Notes: generated by a model from the sequence alone, not told the origin. A DNA stretch of 64,000 nt from Carboxylicivirga taeanensis (GCF_051851475.1 NZ_JBPUSJ010000006.1:248001-312000), one strand, 5' to 3'. Shown: positions 36,294-45,555, counted from the stretch's first letter. Numbers and translations are program-made.

Positions 36294-36944
36294 ATGGTGC
36301 GTAATGATTCATTCAGACATATAGGCATGCGAAACCGCCTGGTGCAGGAGTTAAAACAAAAAAACATTGTTGACCCCAATGTGCTGGTGGCCATCGGTAA
36401 AGTGCCGCGTCATTTATTTTTGGAAAGTGGGTTCATAAAATTCGCCTATCAGGATAAGGCTTTTCCTATTGGTGCGGGACAAACTATTTCACAACCGTAT
36501 ACTGTAGCCTTGCAGTCGCAATTGCTCCAAGCACAAGCCGGGGAGAAAGTACTGGAGGTTGGAACCGGTTCTGGCTATCAGGCGGCCGTTTTAATTGAGA
36601 TGGGGGTGAAGCTTTTCTCAATTGAACGTCAGAGTGAACTTTATCAGCGCTCTACGCGTTTGCTCAGAGAGTTAGGGTATCAGGGGCGTTTTTATTTGGG
36701 TGATGGGTATGAGGGATTACCCGCACAGGCTCCTTTTGATAAGATAATTATTACCGCCGGGGCTCCCTTTGTTCCCAAGAGTCTGCTCATGCAGCTAAAG
36801 GTGGGAGGTATCATGGTCATTCCCCTCGGAGATACCCGGCAGGTATTGATGCGTATTACCCGCATTAATGAGGAAGAGTTTGAGCAAGAGGAAATTGAAG
36901 AGTGTGCTTTTGTCCCAATGCTGAATGGTATTGCCGGAAAGTAA
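36294..36944 (+). CDS. pcm: Protein-L-isoaspartate O-methyltransferase
   Basis: 216 residues. The SAM-binding motif is VLEVGTGSGYQAAVL, preceded by QTISQPYTVALQSQLL, the substrate-binding signature of the family. It methylates isoaspartyl residues of damaged proteins so that they can revert. The N terminus DSFRHIGMRNRLVQELKQKNI resembles other Bacteroidota Pcm proteins and supports the first ATG over the internal one at residue 12. The MBL-hydrolase gene follows after 51 bases, probably on the same transcript. Confidence 0.92.
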   Translation: MVRNDSFRHIGMRNRLVQELKQKNIVDPNVLVAIGKVPRHLFLESGFIKFAYQDKAFPIGAGQTISQPYTVALQSQLLQAQAGEKVLEVGTGSGYQAAVLIEMGVKLFSIERQSELYQRSTRLLRELGYQGRFYLGDGYEGLPAQAPFDKIIITAGAPFVPKSLLMQLKVGGIMVIPLGDTRQVLMRITRINEEEFEQEEIEECAFVPMLNGIAGK

Positions 36945-36995
36945 TTATGATAATGTGCTGCAGCTAAATGCTGATAGCCAAAACCCTTAATATAG

Positions 36996-37637
36996 ATGAT
37001 ACGAGTAGACATAATACCAATCAATCCGTGGCAGGAAAATACGTATATCCTGTCAGATGAAACAAAAGAATGTGTTATTATCGATCCAGGGTGCTTATCG
37101 CCCGAAGAGCGAAATTCAGTTGCCAAATTTATTGATGACCGGGGATATAAACCGGTTCGTATGTTGCAAACACATATGCACCTCGATCATGTATTTGGCA
37201 GTAAATTTATAGCCGATACCTATGGTTTAAAATTAGAGGCGCATAAAGATGATGAGTTCTGGGGCCAACAAACCGTAGATTATGCCGCTAATTTCGGCAT
37301 GCAGCTCGATGCCAATCCGCCAGCAATAGGCAACTACCTGAGCGAAGGGGATACAGTAAGCTTTGGTCATTCATCTCTGGAAGTTATTCATGTGCCAGGA
37401 CATTCACCCGGAGGCATCGTTTTTTATAGCAAGGACGATAAGATGGCCATTGTTGGTGATGTTTTGTTCCGCGAAAGTATTGGCCGGGCTGATTTACCGG
37501 GAGGCGATTTTGAAACATTAGTCGCTAATATCAAAAGTAAACTGCTCACACTCGATGATGATGTGACCATCTATCCCGGACACGGGCCGTCATCAACAAT
37601 TGGACATGAACGCACCAATAATCCATTTTTGAGCTAG
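36996..37637 (+). CDS. MBL-fold metallo-hydrolase (glyoxalase II-like)
   Basis: 213 residues of the metallo-beta-lactamase fold. The metal-binding motif is THMHLDHVFG, followed by the histidine of HVPGHSPGGI, the aspartate of VGDVLF and the histidine of YPGHGPSSTIG. That set matches glyoxalase II-like and persulfide-dioxygenase-like hydrolases. It has no C-terminal substrate domain, so real hydroxyacylglutathione hydrolase activity is uncertain and the substrate is unknown. Confidence 0.85.
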   Translation: MIRVDIIPINPWQENTYILSDETKECVIIDPGCLSPEERNSVAKFIDDRGYKPVRMLQTHMHLDHVFGSKFIADTYGLKLEAHKDDEFWGQQTVDYAANFGMQLDANPPAIGNYLSEGDTVSFGHSSLEVIHVPGHSPGGIVFYSKDDKMAIVGDVLFRESIGRADLPGGDFETLVANIKSKLLTLDDDVTIYPGHGPSSTIGHERTNNPFLS

Positions 37638-37646
37638 CTATTTAAA

Positions 37647-37678
37647 ACTCCTTTGTCCTGCAACAAAGGAGTTTTTTG
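37647..37678 (+). terminator. Rho-independent terminator after the MBL-hydrolase gene
   Basis: ACTCCTTTGT (37647-37656) pairs with ACAAAGGAGT (37663-37672), followed by six T. Confidence 0.88.
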
Positions 37679-37802
37679 TTTAATGGCACTGATATTTTTT
37701 TTCTATTAACCAAGCAAATATCATTGTCTTTTTAAGTTTTTATTAATCAATTTGAATCTTCATTTTAACAAAAGTAAATCGATAACATAAACGCATAAGC
37801 AT

Positions 37803-40673
37803 ATGGGAACCGATAAGTTCGTCTCTCGCCACATTGGTCCTAGGGATCATGAGATTGACACCATGCTACAAACAATTGGCGCATCGAGCCTCGATGAGCT
37901 GATTGAACAAACCGTACCGGCTTCGATTCGGTTGAAAAAGCCTTTAAATATAGGAAAGGGGTTGACTGAACGTCAGTATTTTAGGAAGATACATGATATT
38001 GCCCAACAAAATAAAGTGTACAACACCTATATTGGTATGGGCTATTACGATGTTATTACACCTGCCGTTATTCAACGTAATGTTTTGGAGAATCCGGTAT
38101 GGTACACATCTTATACGCCTTATCAGGCCGAAATTTCACAGGGACGCCTTGAAGCCTTACTGAATTTTCAAACGGTGGTAACAGAGATGACAGGCATGGA
38201 GTTAGCCAACGCATCTTTGCTGGATGAGGCGACGGCCGCTGCCGAAGCAATGATTATGCTGTTTAACTCCAGAAGCCGTAAGCAGGTAAAAGCAGACGTT
38301 AATGTGTTTTTTGCCGATGAAAACATGTGGCCCCAAACCAAGGAGGTATTGGTTACCAGAGCTAAACCACTTGGTATTGAGTTGCAGTTTGGCGATATTC
38401 ATGCCTTTGCCTGCGATGACAAGGTATTTGGTGTGATGGTGCAGTACCCGAACTCTAATGGTACGGTCGAGTGCTACAAAGCCTTAACTGAAAAGGTTCA
38501 CGAACACGATTGCCGCATTGCAGTAGCAGCCGATCTGATGTCTTTAGCTCTGCTTACACCTCCGGGAGAGTGGGGAGCTGATGTCGTATTTGGAACCACT
38601 CAGCGTTTTGGTATTCCAATGGGATACGGAGGACCTCATGCCGCCTATTTTGCTACCAAAGAAGAATTAAAGCGTCAGCTGCCAGGCCGTATTATCGGAA
38701 TCACCAAAGATGTGAATGGCAAGCGTGCTTTGCGGATGGCCTTGCAAACCCGTGAGCAGCATATTAAGCGGGAGCGCGCCACTTCAAATATCTGTACAGC
38801 ACAGGCCTTATTGGCAACCATGGCCGGTTTTTATGCGGTATATCATGGTGAGGAAGGCATACGGGCAATTGCTCAGCGCATTCATGCGATTACCTATCAA
38901 ATTGCCCGTGAGGTTGAAAAACTAGGGTATAAGCAACTAAATAAGGACTATTTCGATACCATTCGTTTCCAATTGCCTGCAGGGGTGAAGGTTGAAGATA
39001 TCGAGCGTTTCAGCCTCGATTTGGAAATGAACTTCCGATACTACGAAAACGGGGATGTGGGTATCAGTATTGATGAAACGACCAACCTGTTCGACCTTAA
39101 CTGGATTATCGAGGTTTTTGCTAAGGCGGCTGGAAAAGACGTGCCTGTTATTGGTGATTTCAGTGACGAGATGTCTATCAGGCCCGAGTTGGCCCGTACT
39201 AGTCCTTTCCTTACTCAGGACATCTTTAAAAAATACCGTTCCGAAGCTGAAATGGTGCGCTACATTAAAAAGCTGGAGCGCCGCGATATTTCTTTAACGC
39301 ATTCGATGATTTCACTGGGCTCTTGTACCATGAAACTGAATGCCTCAACGGAAATGTTCCCTTTGAGCTGGATTGAGTTTAATGGCTTGCACCCATTTAT
39401 TCCTACCAACCAGGCCTTAGGTTACCACATGATGATGGATGAGTTACGCAGCGACCTGTCTGAAATTACTGGTTTTGCCGATGTGAGCTTACAGCCAAAT
39501 TCAGGTGCAGCCGGTGAATATGCTGGTTTAATGGTTATTCAGGCCTACCACGAAAGTCGTGGAGAAGGGCATCGTAATATTTCGATTATTCCGGCTTCAG
39601 CCCACGGTACTAACCCGGCCAGTGCTGTAATGGCTGGTATGAAGGTTGTGGTGGTTAAGTGCGACGAAAAAGGAAACATTGATGTTGAAGACTTGCGTGT
39701 CAAAGCCGAGGAGCACAAAGACAACCTGTCGAACTTAATGGTGACTTATCCATCAACACACGGTGTGTTTGAGGAGTCGATTATTGAGGTGTGTCAGATT
39801 ATTCATGATAATGGTGGCCAGGTATACATGGATGGTGCTAATATGAATGCTCAGGTTGGTTTGACCAGCCCTGGACACATTGGAGCAGACGTATGCCACC
39901 TGAATTTACATAAAACATTTGCTATCCCACACGGTGGTGGTGGACCAGGTGTTGGACCAATTGGTGTTGCCAAGCATCTGGTTGATTTCTTACCTACTCA
40001 CCCTGTTATTGATAACGGACGAAAAGGTATAACGGCTGTTTCTGCAGCGCCTTGGGGCAGTGCCAGTGTATTGCCTATTACCTATGGTTATATCAAAATG
40101 CTGGGTGGTGAGGGACTGACGCAGTCGACCAAAATGGCTATTTTAAATGCCAATTATATGGCCTCGCAGCTGAAGGATGACTATGGTATTCTTTACACAG
40201 GTAAGAATGGCCGTGTTGCCCACGAAATGATTTTGGAATGTCGTCATTTTAAAGCAGCTTCTGGCATTACCGAAACTGATATTGCCAAGCGCTTGATGGA
40301 TTACGGATTTCATGCCCCAACTTTATCGTTCCCGGTATATGGAACCTTAATGGTGGAGCCAACCGAAAGTGAATCGCTTCAGGAGCTGGACCGTTTTATC
40401 GCCGCTATGAAATCGATTTATGCTGAGATCCAAGAGATTGAGAACGGCACGGTTGACAGGGAAGATAACGTGTTGAAGAACGCGCCTCACCCGGCTTATA
40501 AAGTGGTGGCCGATGAGTGGAATCACTCTTACGGACGCGAAAAAGCGGCCTATCCTTTGCCTTTCATCCGCGAGAATAAGTTCTGGATTGATGTAGCCCG
40601 TGTAGACGATGCTTATGGCGATCGCAATTTAGTGTGTGCCTGCGAACCAATCGAAAGTTACATTGAAGATTAA
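37803..40673 (+). CDS. gcvP: Glycine dehydrogenase (decarboxylating), P protein
   Basis: 956 residues in the single-chain form, with both PLP-fold halves fused. The N-terminal block FVSRHIGPRDHEIDTML is typical, and the pyridoxal-phosphate lysine is K704 in LNLHKTFAIPHGGGGPGVGP. It decarboxylates glycine and passes the aminomethyl group to the lipoyl H protein of the glycine cleavage system. gcvT and gcvH are not adjacent. I found no glycine-riboswitch pattern in the AT-rich 165 bases upstream. Confidence 0.96.
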   Translation: MGTDKFVSRHIGPRDHEIDTMLQTIGASSLDELIEQTVPASIRLKKPLNIGKGLTERQYFRKIHDIAQQNKVYNTYIGMGYYDVITPAVIQRNVLENPVWYTSYTPYQAEISQGRLEALLNFQTVVTEMTGMELANASLLDEATAAAEAMIMLFNSRSRKQVKADVNVFFADENMWPQTKEVLVTRAKPLGIELQFGDIHAFACDDKVFGVMVQYPNSNGTVECYKALTEKVHEHDCRIAVAADLMSLALLTPPGEWGADVVFGTTQRFGIPMGYGGPHAAYFATKEELKRQLPGRIIGITKDVNGKRALRMALQTREQHIKRERATSNICTAQALLATMAGFYAVYHGEEGIRAIAQRIHAITYQIAREVEKLGYKQLNKDYFDTIRFQLPAGVKVEDIERFSLDLEMNFRYYENGDVGISIDETTNLFDLNWIIEVFAKAAGKDVPVIGDFSDEMSIRPELARTSPFLTQDIFKKYRSEAEMVRYIKKLERRDISLTHSMISLGSCTMKLNASTEMFPLSWIEFNGLHPFIPTNQALGYHMMMDELRSDLSEITGFADVSLQPNSGAAGEYAGLMVIQAYHESRGEGHRNISIIPASAHGTNPASAVMAGMKVVVVKCDEKGNIDVEDLRVKAEEHKDNLSNLMVTYPSTHGVFEESIIEVCQIIHDNGGQVYMDGANMNAQVGLTSPGHIGADVCHLNLHKTFAIPHGGGGPGVGPIGVAKHLVDFLPTHPVIDNGRKGITAVSAAPWGSASVLPITYGYIKMLGGEGLTQSTKMAILNANYMASQLKDDYGILYTGKNGRVAHEMILECRHFKAASGITETDIAKRLMDYGFHAPTLSFPVYGTLMVEPTESESLQELDRFIAAMKSIYAEIQEIENGTVDREDNVLKNAPHPAYKVVADEWNHSYGREKAAYPLPFIRENKFWIDVARVDDAYGDRNLVCACEPIESYIED

Positions 40674-40693
40674 AAGCAAATCGCAATAAATTT

Positions 40694-40731
40694 AAAAGCC
40701 TGATAACTTCTTTTAGTTATCAGGCTTTTTT
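40694..40731 (+). terminator. Rho-independent terminator after gcvP
   Basis: AAAAGCCTGATAAC pairs with GTTATCAGGCTTTT around an eight-base loop, followed by more T. Strong stem of 14 pairs. Confidence 0.92.
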
Positions 40732-40769
40732 GTATTCTCAAGTGCCGTAGCGTATTGTTGTACATTCAT

Positions 40770-40846
40770 TTAGTTCGAATGAACTAATGTTTCATGGTTG
40801 ATTCCAGTATCTTTGCCGGATTTAGGCTTCTAAAGAGCCGTTTTTT
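40770..40846 (+). promoter_or_regulatory. Inverted repeat, orphan -7 box and small hairpin with T-run
   Basis: TTAGTTC/GAACTAA (40770-40787) is a perfect inverted repeat around GAAT. TATCTTTG at 40808-40815 matches the -7 consensus on the plus strand. A short stem GGCTT/GAGCC (40825-40839) followed by TTTTTT ends at 40846. No ORF follows on this strand; ddl is convergent. It may be a backup terminator or a very short RNA, or coincidence. Confidence 0.3.
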
Positions 40847-40854
40847 ACCTTGTT

Positions 40855-41841
40855 TTATCCTTGCTGAGCTCGTAAGGTGCTATCCTCAATGATCTCGCTA
40901 AATACCGCCTGAATATTTAAGCCAGCCGCTTCAATCTGTTGGGGAATAAAGCTGGTAACGGTCATGCCCGGTGTCGTGTTTACTTCCAGCAGGAATATTT
41001 TATTGTCGCTTATGATGTAATCAACACGAATAATGCCTTTGCAGCCTAAAATATCATAGATGAGCGACGAGATGGATTGGATACGGTCTCTGGCACTGTC
41101 TTCAATTCGTGCTGGCGTAATCTCTTCCACCTTGCTGGCTGTGTATTTAGCCTCAAAGTCAAAAAACTCATTCTTACTCACCACTTCTGTTAACGGAAAC
41201 ACCACTTGTTTGTTACTGGTTTTATATAAACCGCAGGTTACTTCTGTTCCGCTAATGAACTGTTCAATAATTACCTCATTACTCTCGGTAAACGCTTTTT
41301 CAATAGCCGCTGTTAATTCACTGGCCTCTTTAACCTTTGTAATGCCAAAACTCGAACCTCCTGCATTGGGCTTCACAAAGCAGGGCAGACCAAGTTGTTT
41401 AATAATGTCGTCATTATTAAAGGTATTGCCCTTGCGCAGCAGTACCGAATCGGCTATGGCTACACCAAAGCCTTTCAGGTAGGTGTTGCAGGTAAATTTA
41501 TTAAAGCTGATTGAGGCTGCCTGCACATCGCAGGTGCTATGTGGGATTCCCAGCATATTAAAGTAACCTTGCAGCAAGCCGTCTTCGCCAGGCGTACCAT
41601 GGATGGTTATGTAGGCAAAGTCGATTGTGATTTTTTGGTCATTAATGGTAAACGAAAAATCATTTTTATCAACCGGATATTCTTCATTATCAACTATTGC
41701 ACACCATTTTTCTTTAGTGATTAAAATGGGATAGCGATGGTAGTTGGTGGCGTCTATAAAAGACATCACTCCGTCTTTACTTTTTTCAGAAACAATAATT
41801 TCTGATGAGTAGCCGCCGTATATTACACCGATGTTTTTCAT
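40855..41841 (-). CDS. ddl: D-alanine--D-alanine ligase
   Basis: About 329 residues from the ATG at 41839-41841 (MKNIGVIYGGYSSE), the usual Ddl opening; the frame extends to 41910 but that part overlaps rluD and lacks family similarity. ATP-grasp motifs are visible: LPCFVKPNAGGSSFGITKV, EVIIEQFISGTEVTCGLY and FLLEVNTTPGMT. It makes the D-Ala-D-Ala dipeptide for peptidoglycan. Cluster order rluD-ddl after PASTA is common in Bacteroidota. Confidence 0.93.
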   Translation of the reverse strand: MKNIGVIYGGYSSEIIVSEKSKDGVMSFIDATNYHRYPILITKEKWCAIVDNEEYPVDKNDFSFTINDQKITIDFAYITIHGTPGEDGLLQGYFNMLGIPHSTCDVQAASISFNKFTCNTYLKGFGVAIADSVLLRKGNTFNNDDIIKQLGLPCFVKPNAGGSSFGITKVKEASELTAAIEKAFTESNEVIIEQFISGTEVTCGLYKTSNKQVVFPLTEVVSKNEFFDFEAKYTASKVEEITPARIEDSARDRIQSISSLIYDILGCKGIIRVDYIISDNKIFLLEVNTTPGMTVTSFIPQQIEAAGLNIQAVFSEIIEDSTLRAQQG

Positions 41842-41873
41842 TATAGTTAATGATGGTATTGTATGTTTGTGAT

Positions 41874-42953
41874 TTAGTCGTTTTCTCGTCCTGCAATATA
41901 GCCTCTCCATTTTTCGATGGCTTGCATCATGTCCTCAGGAATCTCCGAATTAAAATCGATGTATTCCTTTGTGCTCGGATGAATAAAGCCCAGGGTTTTG
42001 GCATGTAAAGCCTGACGTGGCAGTATTTTAAAGCAGTTCTGCACAAACTGTTTATACTTGGTAAAAGTCGTGCCTTTTAATATCTGGTCGCCTCCATAGC
42101 GCTCGTCATTAAACAGCGGATGACCGATGTACTTCATGTGGGCCCTGATCTGGTGGGTGCGTCCGGTCTCTAAGCGACATTCAACAAGCGAAACATAGCC
42201 CAGTCGCTCCAATACTTTATAATGGGTAACGGCATGCTTGCCTCTATCGCCATCAGGAAAAACCGCCATTTGCTTGCGATCTTGCAGGCTGCGGCCTATG
42301 TTTCCCACAATGGTGCCTTCATCTTCTGCTGGTTGGCCCCATACCAGTGCCACGTAGGTGCGGGTTGAGCTTTTGTCGAAAAACTGGCGGGCCAAAAAGT
42401 TTTTGGCTTCTTCAGTTTTTGCCACTACAAGCAGCCCCGAGGTGTCTTTGTCGATGCGATGCACCAAACCCGGTCGGGGATCTTCTGAGTGAAATAAGGG
42501 CAGATCTTTCAGGTGCCAGGCCAGAGCATTGACCAATGTGCCGGTATAGTTGCCGTGGCCGGGATGCACCACCATGCCCGGTTGTTTATTGATAATGATT
42601 AAGTCGTCATCTTCGTGGGCAATGTCCAAGGGAATATCTTGTGCAATGATTTTCAGTTCCCGGCGTGGAAAGGACATTACAATGGTTATGACATCATTGG
42701 CCTTTATTTTATAGTTGGATTTAACCGGTTTGTCATCCACCCGGATATTTCCGGCTGCCGCCGCATCCTGTATCTTATTGCGCGATGCATTCTCTATCCG
42801 GTTCACCAGAAACTTGTCAATGCGCAGCGGTTTTTGGCCGGCATCGGCTATAAACCGATAGTGCTCATACAACTCATTACTTTCGTCCGGATTGGTGTTA
42901 TCATCCAGCTCCTCCAACTCATCAAATTCATCTTGCATGTGCTCGTCTGCCAT
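41874..42953 (-). CDS. RluA-family 23S rRNA pseudouridine synthase (RluD-like)
   Basis: 359 residues. After an acidic N-terminal stretch, an S4 RNA-binding domain (about 42-100, LRIDKFLVNRIENASRNKIQ) precedes the synthase domain. The catalytic aspartate is D168 in GLVHRIDKDTSGLLVVAKT; ECRLETGRTHQIRAH is the second family motif. With the S4 domain and this length RluD is the nearest match, which would modify helix 69 of 23S rRNA. Part of the leftward PASTA-rluD-ddl cluster. Confidence 0.9.
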   Translation of the reverse strand: MADEHMQDEFDELEELDDNTNPDESNELYEHYRFIADAGQKPLRIDKFLVNRIENASRNKIQDAAAAGNIRVDDKPVKSNYKIKANDVITIVMSFPRRELKIIAQDIPLDIAHEDDDLIIINKQPGMVVHPGHGNYTGTLVNALAWHLKDLPLFHSEDPRPGLVHRIDKDTSGLLVVAKTEEAKNFLARQFFDKSSTRTYVALVWGQPAEDEGTIVGNIGRSLQDRKQMAVFPDGDRGKHAVTHYKVLERLGYVSLVECRLETGRTHQIRAHMKYIGHPLFNDERYGGDQILKGTTFTKYKQFVQNCFKILPRQALHAKTLGFIHPSTKEYIDFNSEIPEDMMQAIEKWRGYIAGREND

Positions 42954-42978
42954 ACTGTATGTGTAAGGATAAATACTT

Positions 42979-43767
42979 TTAATAATTTACTTTAGCGGTG
43001 TCAACACTCAGCCAAATATCTATGGATGAACCAAGCGGAATTCGTTCGCCTGTTTCGGCCGATGGCTGCTGCTTCCATATAAAAGCTGATGTAGAATCTT
43101 CGGCTGTCAGTACCGATTCATCATAAATAATGGCACCAATATTAAGCGATACCGAGTTGGAATAACTCTGTGCCTCGTCAAGGGTCAGCGCTTTAAGGTC
43201 TGGTACATTTGTTTGCTCCGTGCTCAAACCTTTACCAATGTGTAGGTCGATAACCGAGCCTTTTAAAACAACTGTTCCGGGCTCAACAGGTTTACCTCTG
43301 TAGAGCTGTTGAATTACCAGATTTCGGTATTCGCTGGGCACATAGATGAGTTCACCAATTACCAGGCCATAGGATTCCAAGATAACTTTGGCGTTTCGTA
43401 AAGAATAATCCACCAGGTTCGGTATTTGTACTTTTTCAGGAGCAATGGCTTTAATTGTGAAATGGATATTTCTATTTTCTTTCACCATGCTGCCTGGGGC
43501 TGGTATTTGTTCAATAACGGCGCCTGGCAAATATTCATCAATATGTACTGAGTCAATAATGTTATAACGAAAGCCTTTTTCTTCGATTAGTTGACTAACC
43601 TGATCTTCCGTGAGTCCCCTAAAGTCGGGAACCGGGTAGTATTCGCCATGATTGGTGTAGATGTTTAAACTGACAAAAGTGGCAATAAGAACCAGTGTTA
43701 CTACAGCAATGGCTAATAAGATGTTTTTAATAAACACATTGCTCAGTATTTTTTTTAAGATTGACAT
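42979..43767 (-). CDS. Membrane-anchored PASTA-domain protein
   Basis: 262 residues from MSILKKILSN (an alternative Met lies two codons upstream). One N-terminal transmembrane helix (NILLAIAVVTLVLIATFVSLNIY) is followed by three PASTA repeats outside the membrane: VPDFRGLTEDQVSQLIEEKG, IPNLVDYSLRNAKVILESYG and VPDLKALTLDEAQSYSNS. PASTA domains bind peptidoglycan or beta-lactams. There is no kinase or transpeptidase part. Next to ddl, it may sense or organise cell-wall material; role not established. Confidence 0.88.
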   Translation of the reverse strand: MSILKKILSNVFIKNILLAIAVVTLVLIATFVSLNIYTNHGEYYPVPDFRGLTEDQVSQLIEEKGFRYNIIDSVHIDEYLPGAVIEQIPAPGSMVKENRNIHFTIKAIAPEKVQIPNLVDYSLRNAKVILESYGLVIGELIYVPSEYRNLVIQQLYRGKPVEPGTVVLKGSVIDLHIGKGLSTEQTNVPDLKALTLDEAQSYSNSVSLNIGAIIYDESVLTAEDSTSAFIWKQQPSAETGERIPLGSSIDIWLSVDTAKVNY

Positions 43768-43860
43768 ATGCATTTTGGTTTTATCCGTCCTGTTTTTTTA
43801 GGCCGGTTTCTAACAGCTTGTCAAAAATAGTAAAACTTCTGCTATCAGAGTTAGGGGCAT

Positions 43861-43892
43861 AAAAAAAGTAAAGAACCCATATTGGATTCTTT
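43861..43892. terminator. Terminator between rpmH and the PASTA gene, active on either strand
   Basis: AAAAAAAGTAAAGAA pairs with TTCTTTACTTTTTTT around a short loop, giving T-runs on both strands. It mainly serves rpmH, which ends 28 bases away. Confidence 0.8.
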
Positions 43893-43919
43893 ACTTTTTT
43901 TTATGCTGAAAGCTTTCAA

Positions 43920-44078
43920 TTAAGCTTTATGTCTTTTTTCGCTAGAAACACTAAGTTTTCTACGTCCTTTGGCTCTTCTTGAAGCTAAAACCTTACGACC
44001 ATTAGCAGTGGCCATTCTTGAGCGGAAACCATGCTTGTTTCTTCTCTTTCTGTTCGATGGTTGAAATGTCCTTTTCAT
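43920..44078 (-). CDS. rpmH: 50S ribosomal protein L34
   Basis: Translation gives 52 residues beginning MKRTFQPSNRKRRNKHGFR and continuing SRMATANGRKVLASRRAKG, the unmistakable L34 sequence, then a short tail ending KRHKA. Very basic, as expected. It has its own promoter about 115 bases upstream and a terminator just after it. In Bacteroidota rpmH is often away from dnaA, as here. Confidence 0.97.
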   Translation of the reverse strand: MKRTFQPSNRKRRNKHGFRSRMATANGRKVLASRRAKGRRKLSVSSEKRHKA

Positions 44079-44191
44079 TACTATGTAATTTTTTTATTTT
44101 TCTTTGATTGTAACCTTCCAAAAGAACTGGTTCGGGAGCCTCATTCTTTCAGAGTGTTTTGATTAAGTCAATACCTTAACTTTTCGGACTG

Positions 44192-44221
44192 CAAAAATAC
44201 ACGTTTTTTTTATCTTCCAAA
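44192..44221 (-). promoter_or_regulatory. rpmH promoter
   Basis: On the minus strand TTTG (44218-44221) and TATTTTTG (44192-44199) are 18 bases apart, a strong Bacteroidota promoter. The leader to rpmH would be about 110 bases. Confidence 0.65.
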
Positions 44222-44270
44222 AAAAAATCAATGCTTTTTTGGCATTGGTTAATGTTTATTCTTCTGTTGC

Positions 44271-44891
44271 TTACATCGACAGATGTATGATCTTTTTGGT
44301 TTCAAAAAAAGGTTCCTCAAAGTAGTTGGTTAGTGGCGTTACTGAAATTCTGTTTTTGAACTCATTCACTTCAGCTTCAAAGTCGCCTCCTTTTAGATAG
44401 ATGATACCATTAGTGATGGCATTTTTATTTTCGGGCAGGAACTTATTATGGCAGAGCTTCACAAAATCGGGAAAAGCTGTCACTGCGCGGCTGATAATAA
44501 AGTCGTATTGTTTCGGATGGTTTTCGACGCGCACTTGCTCGGCAGTCAGGTTGTTAAGTCCAAGTGCTTCGGCAACACCTTTTACAACTTTAATTTTTTT
44601 CCCAATTGAATCGATCAGGTGAAACTTACTATCGGGGTTCATAATGGCCAGCGGAATTCCAGGGAAGCCACCACCACATCCGACATCCAGTATTTGGGTA
44701 TCTTTTTCAAACTGTATAAATGCGGCAATGCCTAACGAGTGCAGAACATGGCGTTCATAAAAATGATCCATGTCTTTTCGTGATATCACATTGATTTTCG
44801 AATTCCAATCAGCATATAAATCTCCCAATTTACTTAGCTTTTCTTCAGCCGCAGGCTCAAGATTTGGAAAGTATTTTTTTATTAACTCCAT
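44271..44891 (-). CDS. rsmG: 16S rRNA (guanine-527-N7)-methyltransferase
   Basis: 206 residues, normal for RsmG/GidB. The SAM motif is ILDVGCGGGFPGIPLAI, with DFIISRAVTAFPDF further on and the opening YFPNLEPAAEEKL. The ERHVLHSLGIA block is also typical. It methylates G527 in 16S rRNA; loss of the enzyme gives low-level streptomycin resistance in other bacteria. It follows the sigma-factor gene by 55 bases on the same strand. Confidence 0.94.
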   Translation of the reverse strand: MELIKKYFPNLEPAAEEKLSKLGDLYADWNSKINVISRKDMDHFYERHVLHSLGIAAFIQFEKDTQILDVGCGGGFPGIPLAIMNPDSKFHLIDSIGKKIKVVKGVAEALGLNNLTAEQVRVENHPKQYDFIISRAVTAFPDFVKLCHNKFLPENKNAITNGIIYLKGGDFEAEVNEFKNRISVTPLTNYFEEPFFETKKIIHLSM

Positions 44892-44946
44892 GATAAAATT
44901 AGCAGAGGATTATTTCCTCTGAACACTTAAGGTTAAAAAATACGGA

Positions 44947-45555
44947 CTAAGTTATTTTGATATCTGAGTTTTTCAGGGTGTTGAAGAGGAGCTCTCGGGC
45001 TCTAAAAAGCTGTGCTTTTACAGTTCCTAGAGGTAAATCCAGCTCTTCGGCTATTTCTTCGTATGAAAATTCTTTGAAATAGCGTAGCTCAATCAAAATG
45101 CGGTAACGCGGTTTGAGTTTTTTGACCACGGTACGCATTAAAATTTTCTTTTGCTGTTTAATCAGGTTTTCTTCCGGGTCGGGTGTTTCGTCTTTGAGAT
45201 GAATGGGCTGATCGTTTTCCTTATCATCGCTCATGCCTCCGTCGATAGAGACAATGTTATTGCGTTTTTTTCTCAGGAAATCGATGCAGTTGTTTGAAGC
45301 AATCTTAAACAGCCAGGTGCTAAATGCATAATTGGGTGAATACTGGTGAATGTTTTTAAATGCTTTACCAAATGCTTCTATGGTTAAGTCCTCAGCATCA
45401 CTTTTGTTATTCACCATTTTGAGGAGCATAAAGTAAATAGCGTCTCTGTAGCGGCCCATCAGTTCGGCGTATGCTTTTTGATCGCCTTTCACTGCTGTTT
45501 CTACTAATTCTAAATCGTATTTTGCCTTATCAGATAGATTCGGATTTACTTCCAT
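44947..45555 (-). CDS. ECF-type RNA polymerase sigma factor
   Basis: 202 residues. Region 2 (YAELMGRYRDAIYFMLLKM, DAEDLTIEAFGKAFKNI, FSTWLFKIASNNCIDFLRKK) and region 4 (LKPRYRILIELRYFKEFSYEEIAEELDLPLGTVKAQL) are separated by a charged linker of about 45 residues (SDDKENDQPIHLKDETPD), longer than in minimal ECF factors. No anti-sigma gene is adjacent. Its start overlaps the end of the glycosyltransferase gene by 10 bases, so translation is likely coupled. Confidence 0.92.
   Translation of the reverse strand: MEVNPNLSDKAKYDLELVETAVKGDQKAYAELMGRYRDAIYFMLLKMVNNKSDAEDLTIEAFGKAFKNIHQYSPNYAFSTWLFKIASNNCIDFLRKKRNNIVSIDGGMSDDKENDQPIHLKDETPDPEENLIKQQKKILMRTVVKKLKPRYRILIELRYFKEFSYEEIAEELDLPLGTVKAQLFRARELLFNTLKNSDIKIT

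Noticed and set aside
37638..37802. Glycine riboswitch upstream of gcvP
   Set aside because: The region is AT-rich after the terminator and shows none of the conserved glycine-aptamer stems.
43920..44891. Replication origin suggested by rpmH and rsmG lying together
   Set aside because: dnaA, dnaN, rnpA and yidC are absent and I see no cluster of DnaA boxes. In Bacteroidota these genes are not reliable origin markers.
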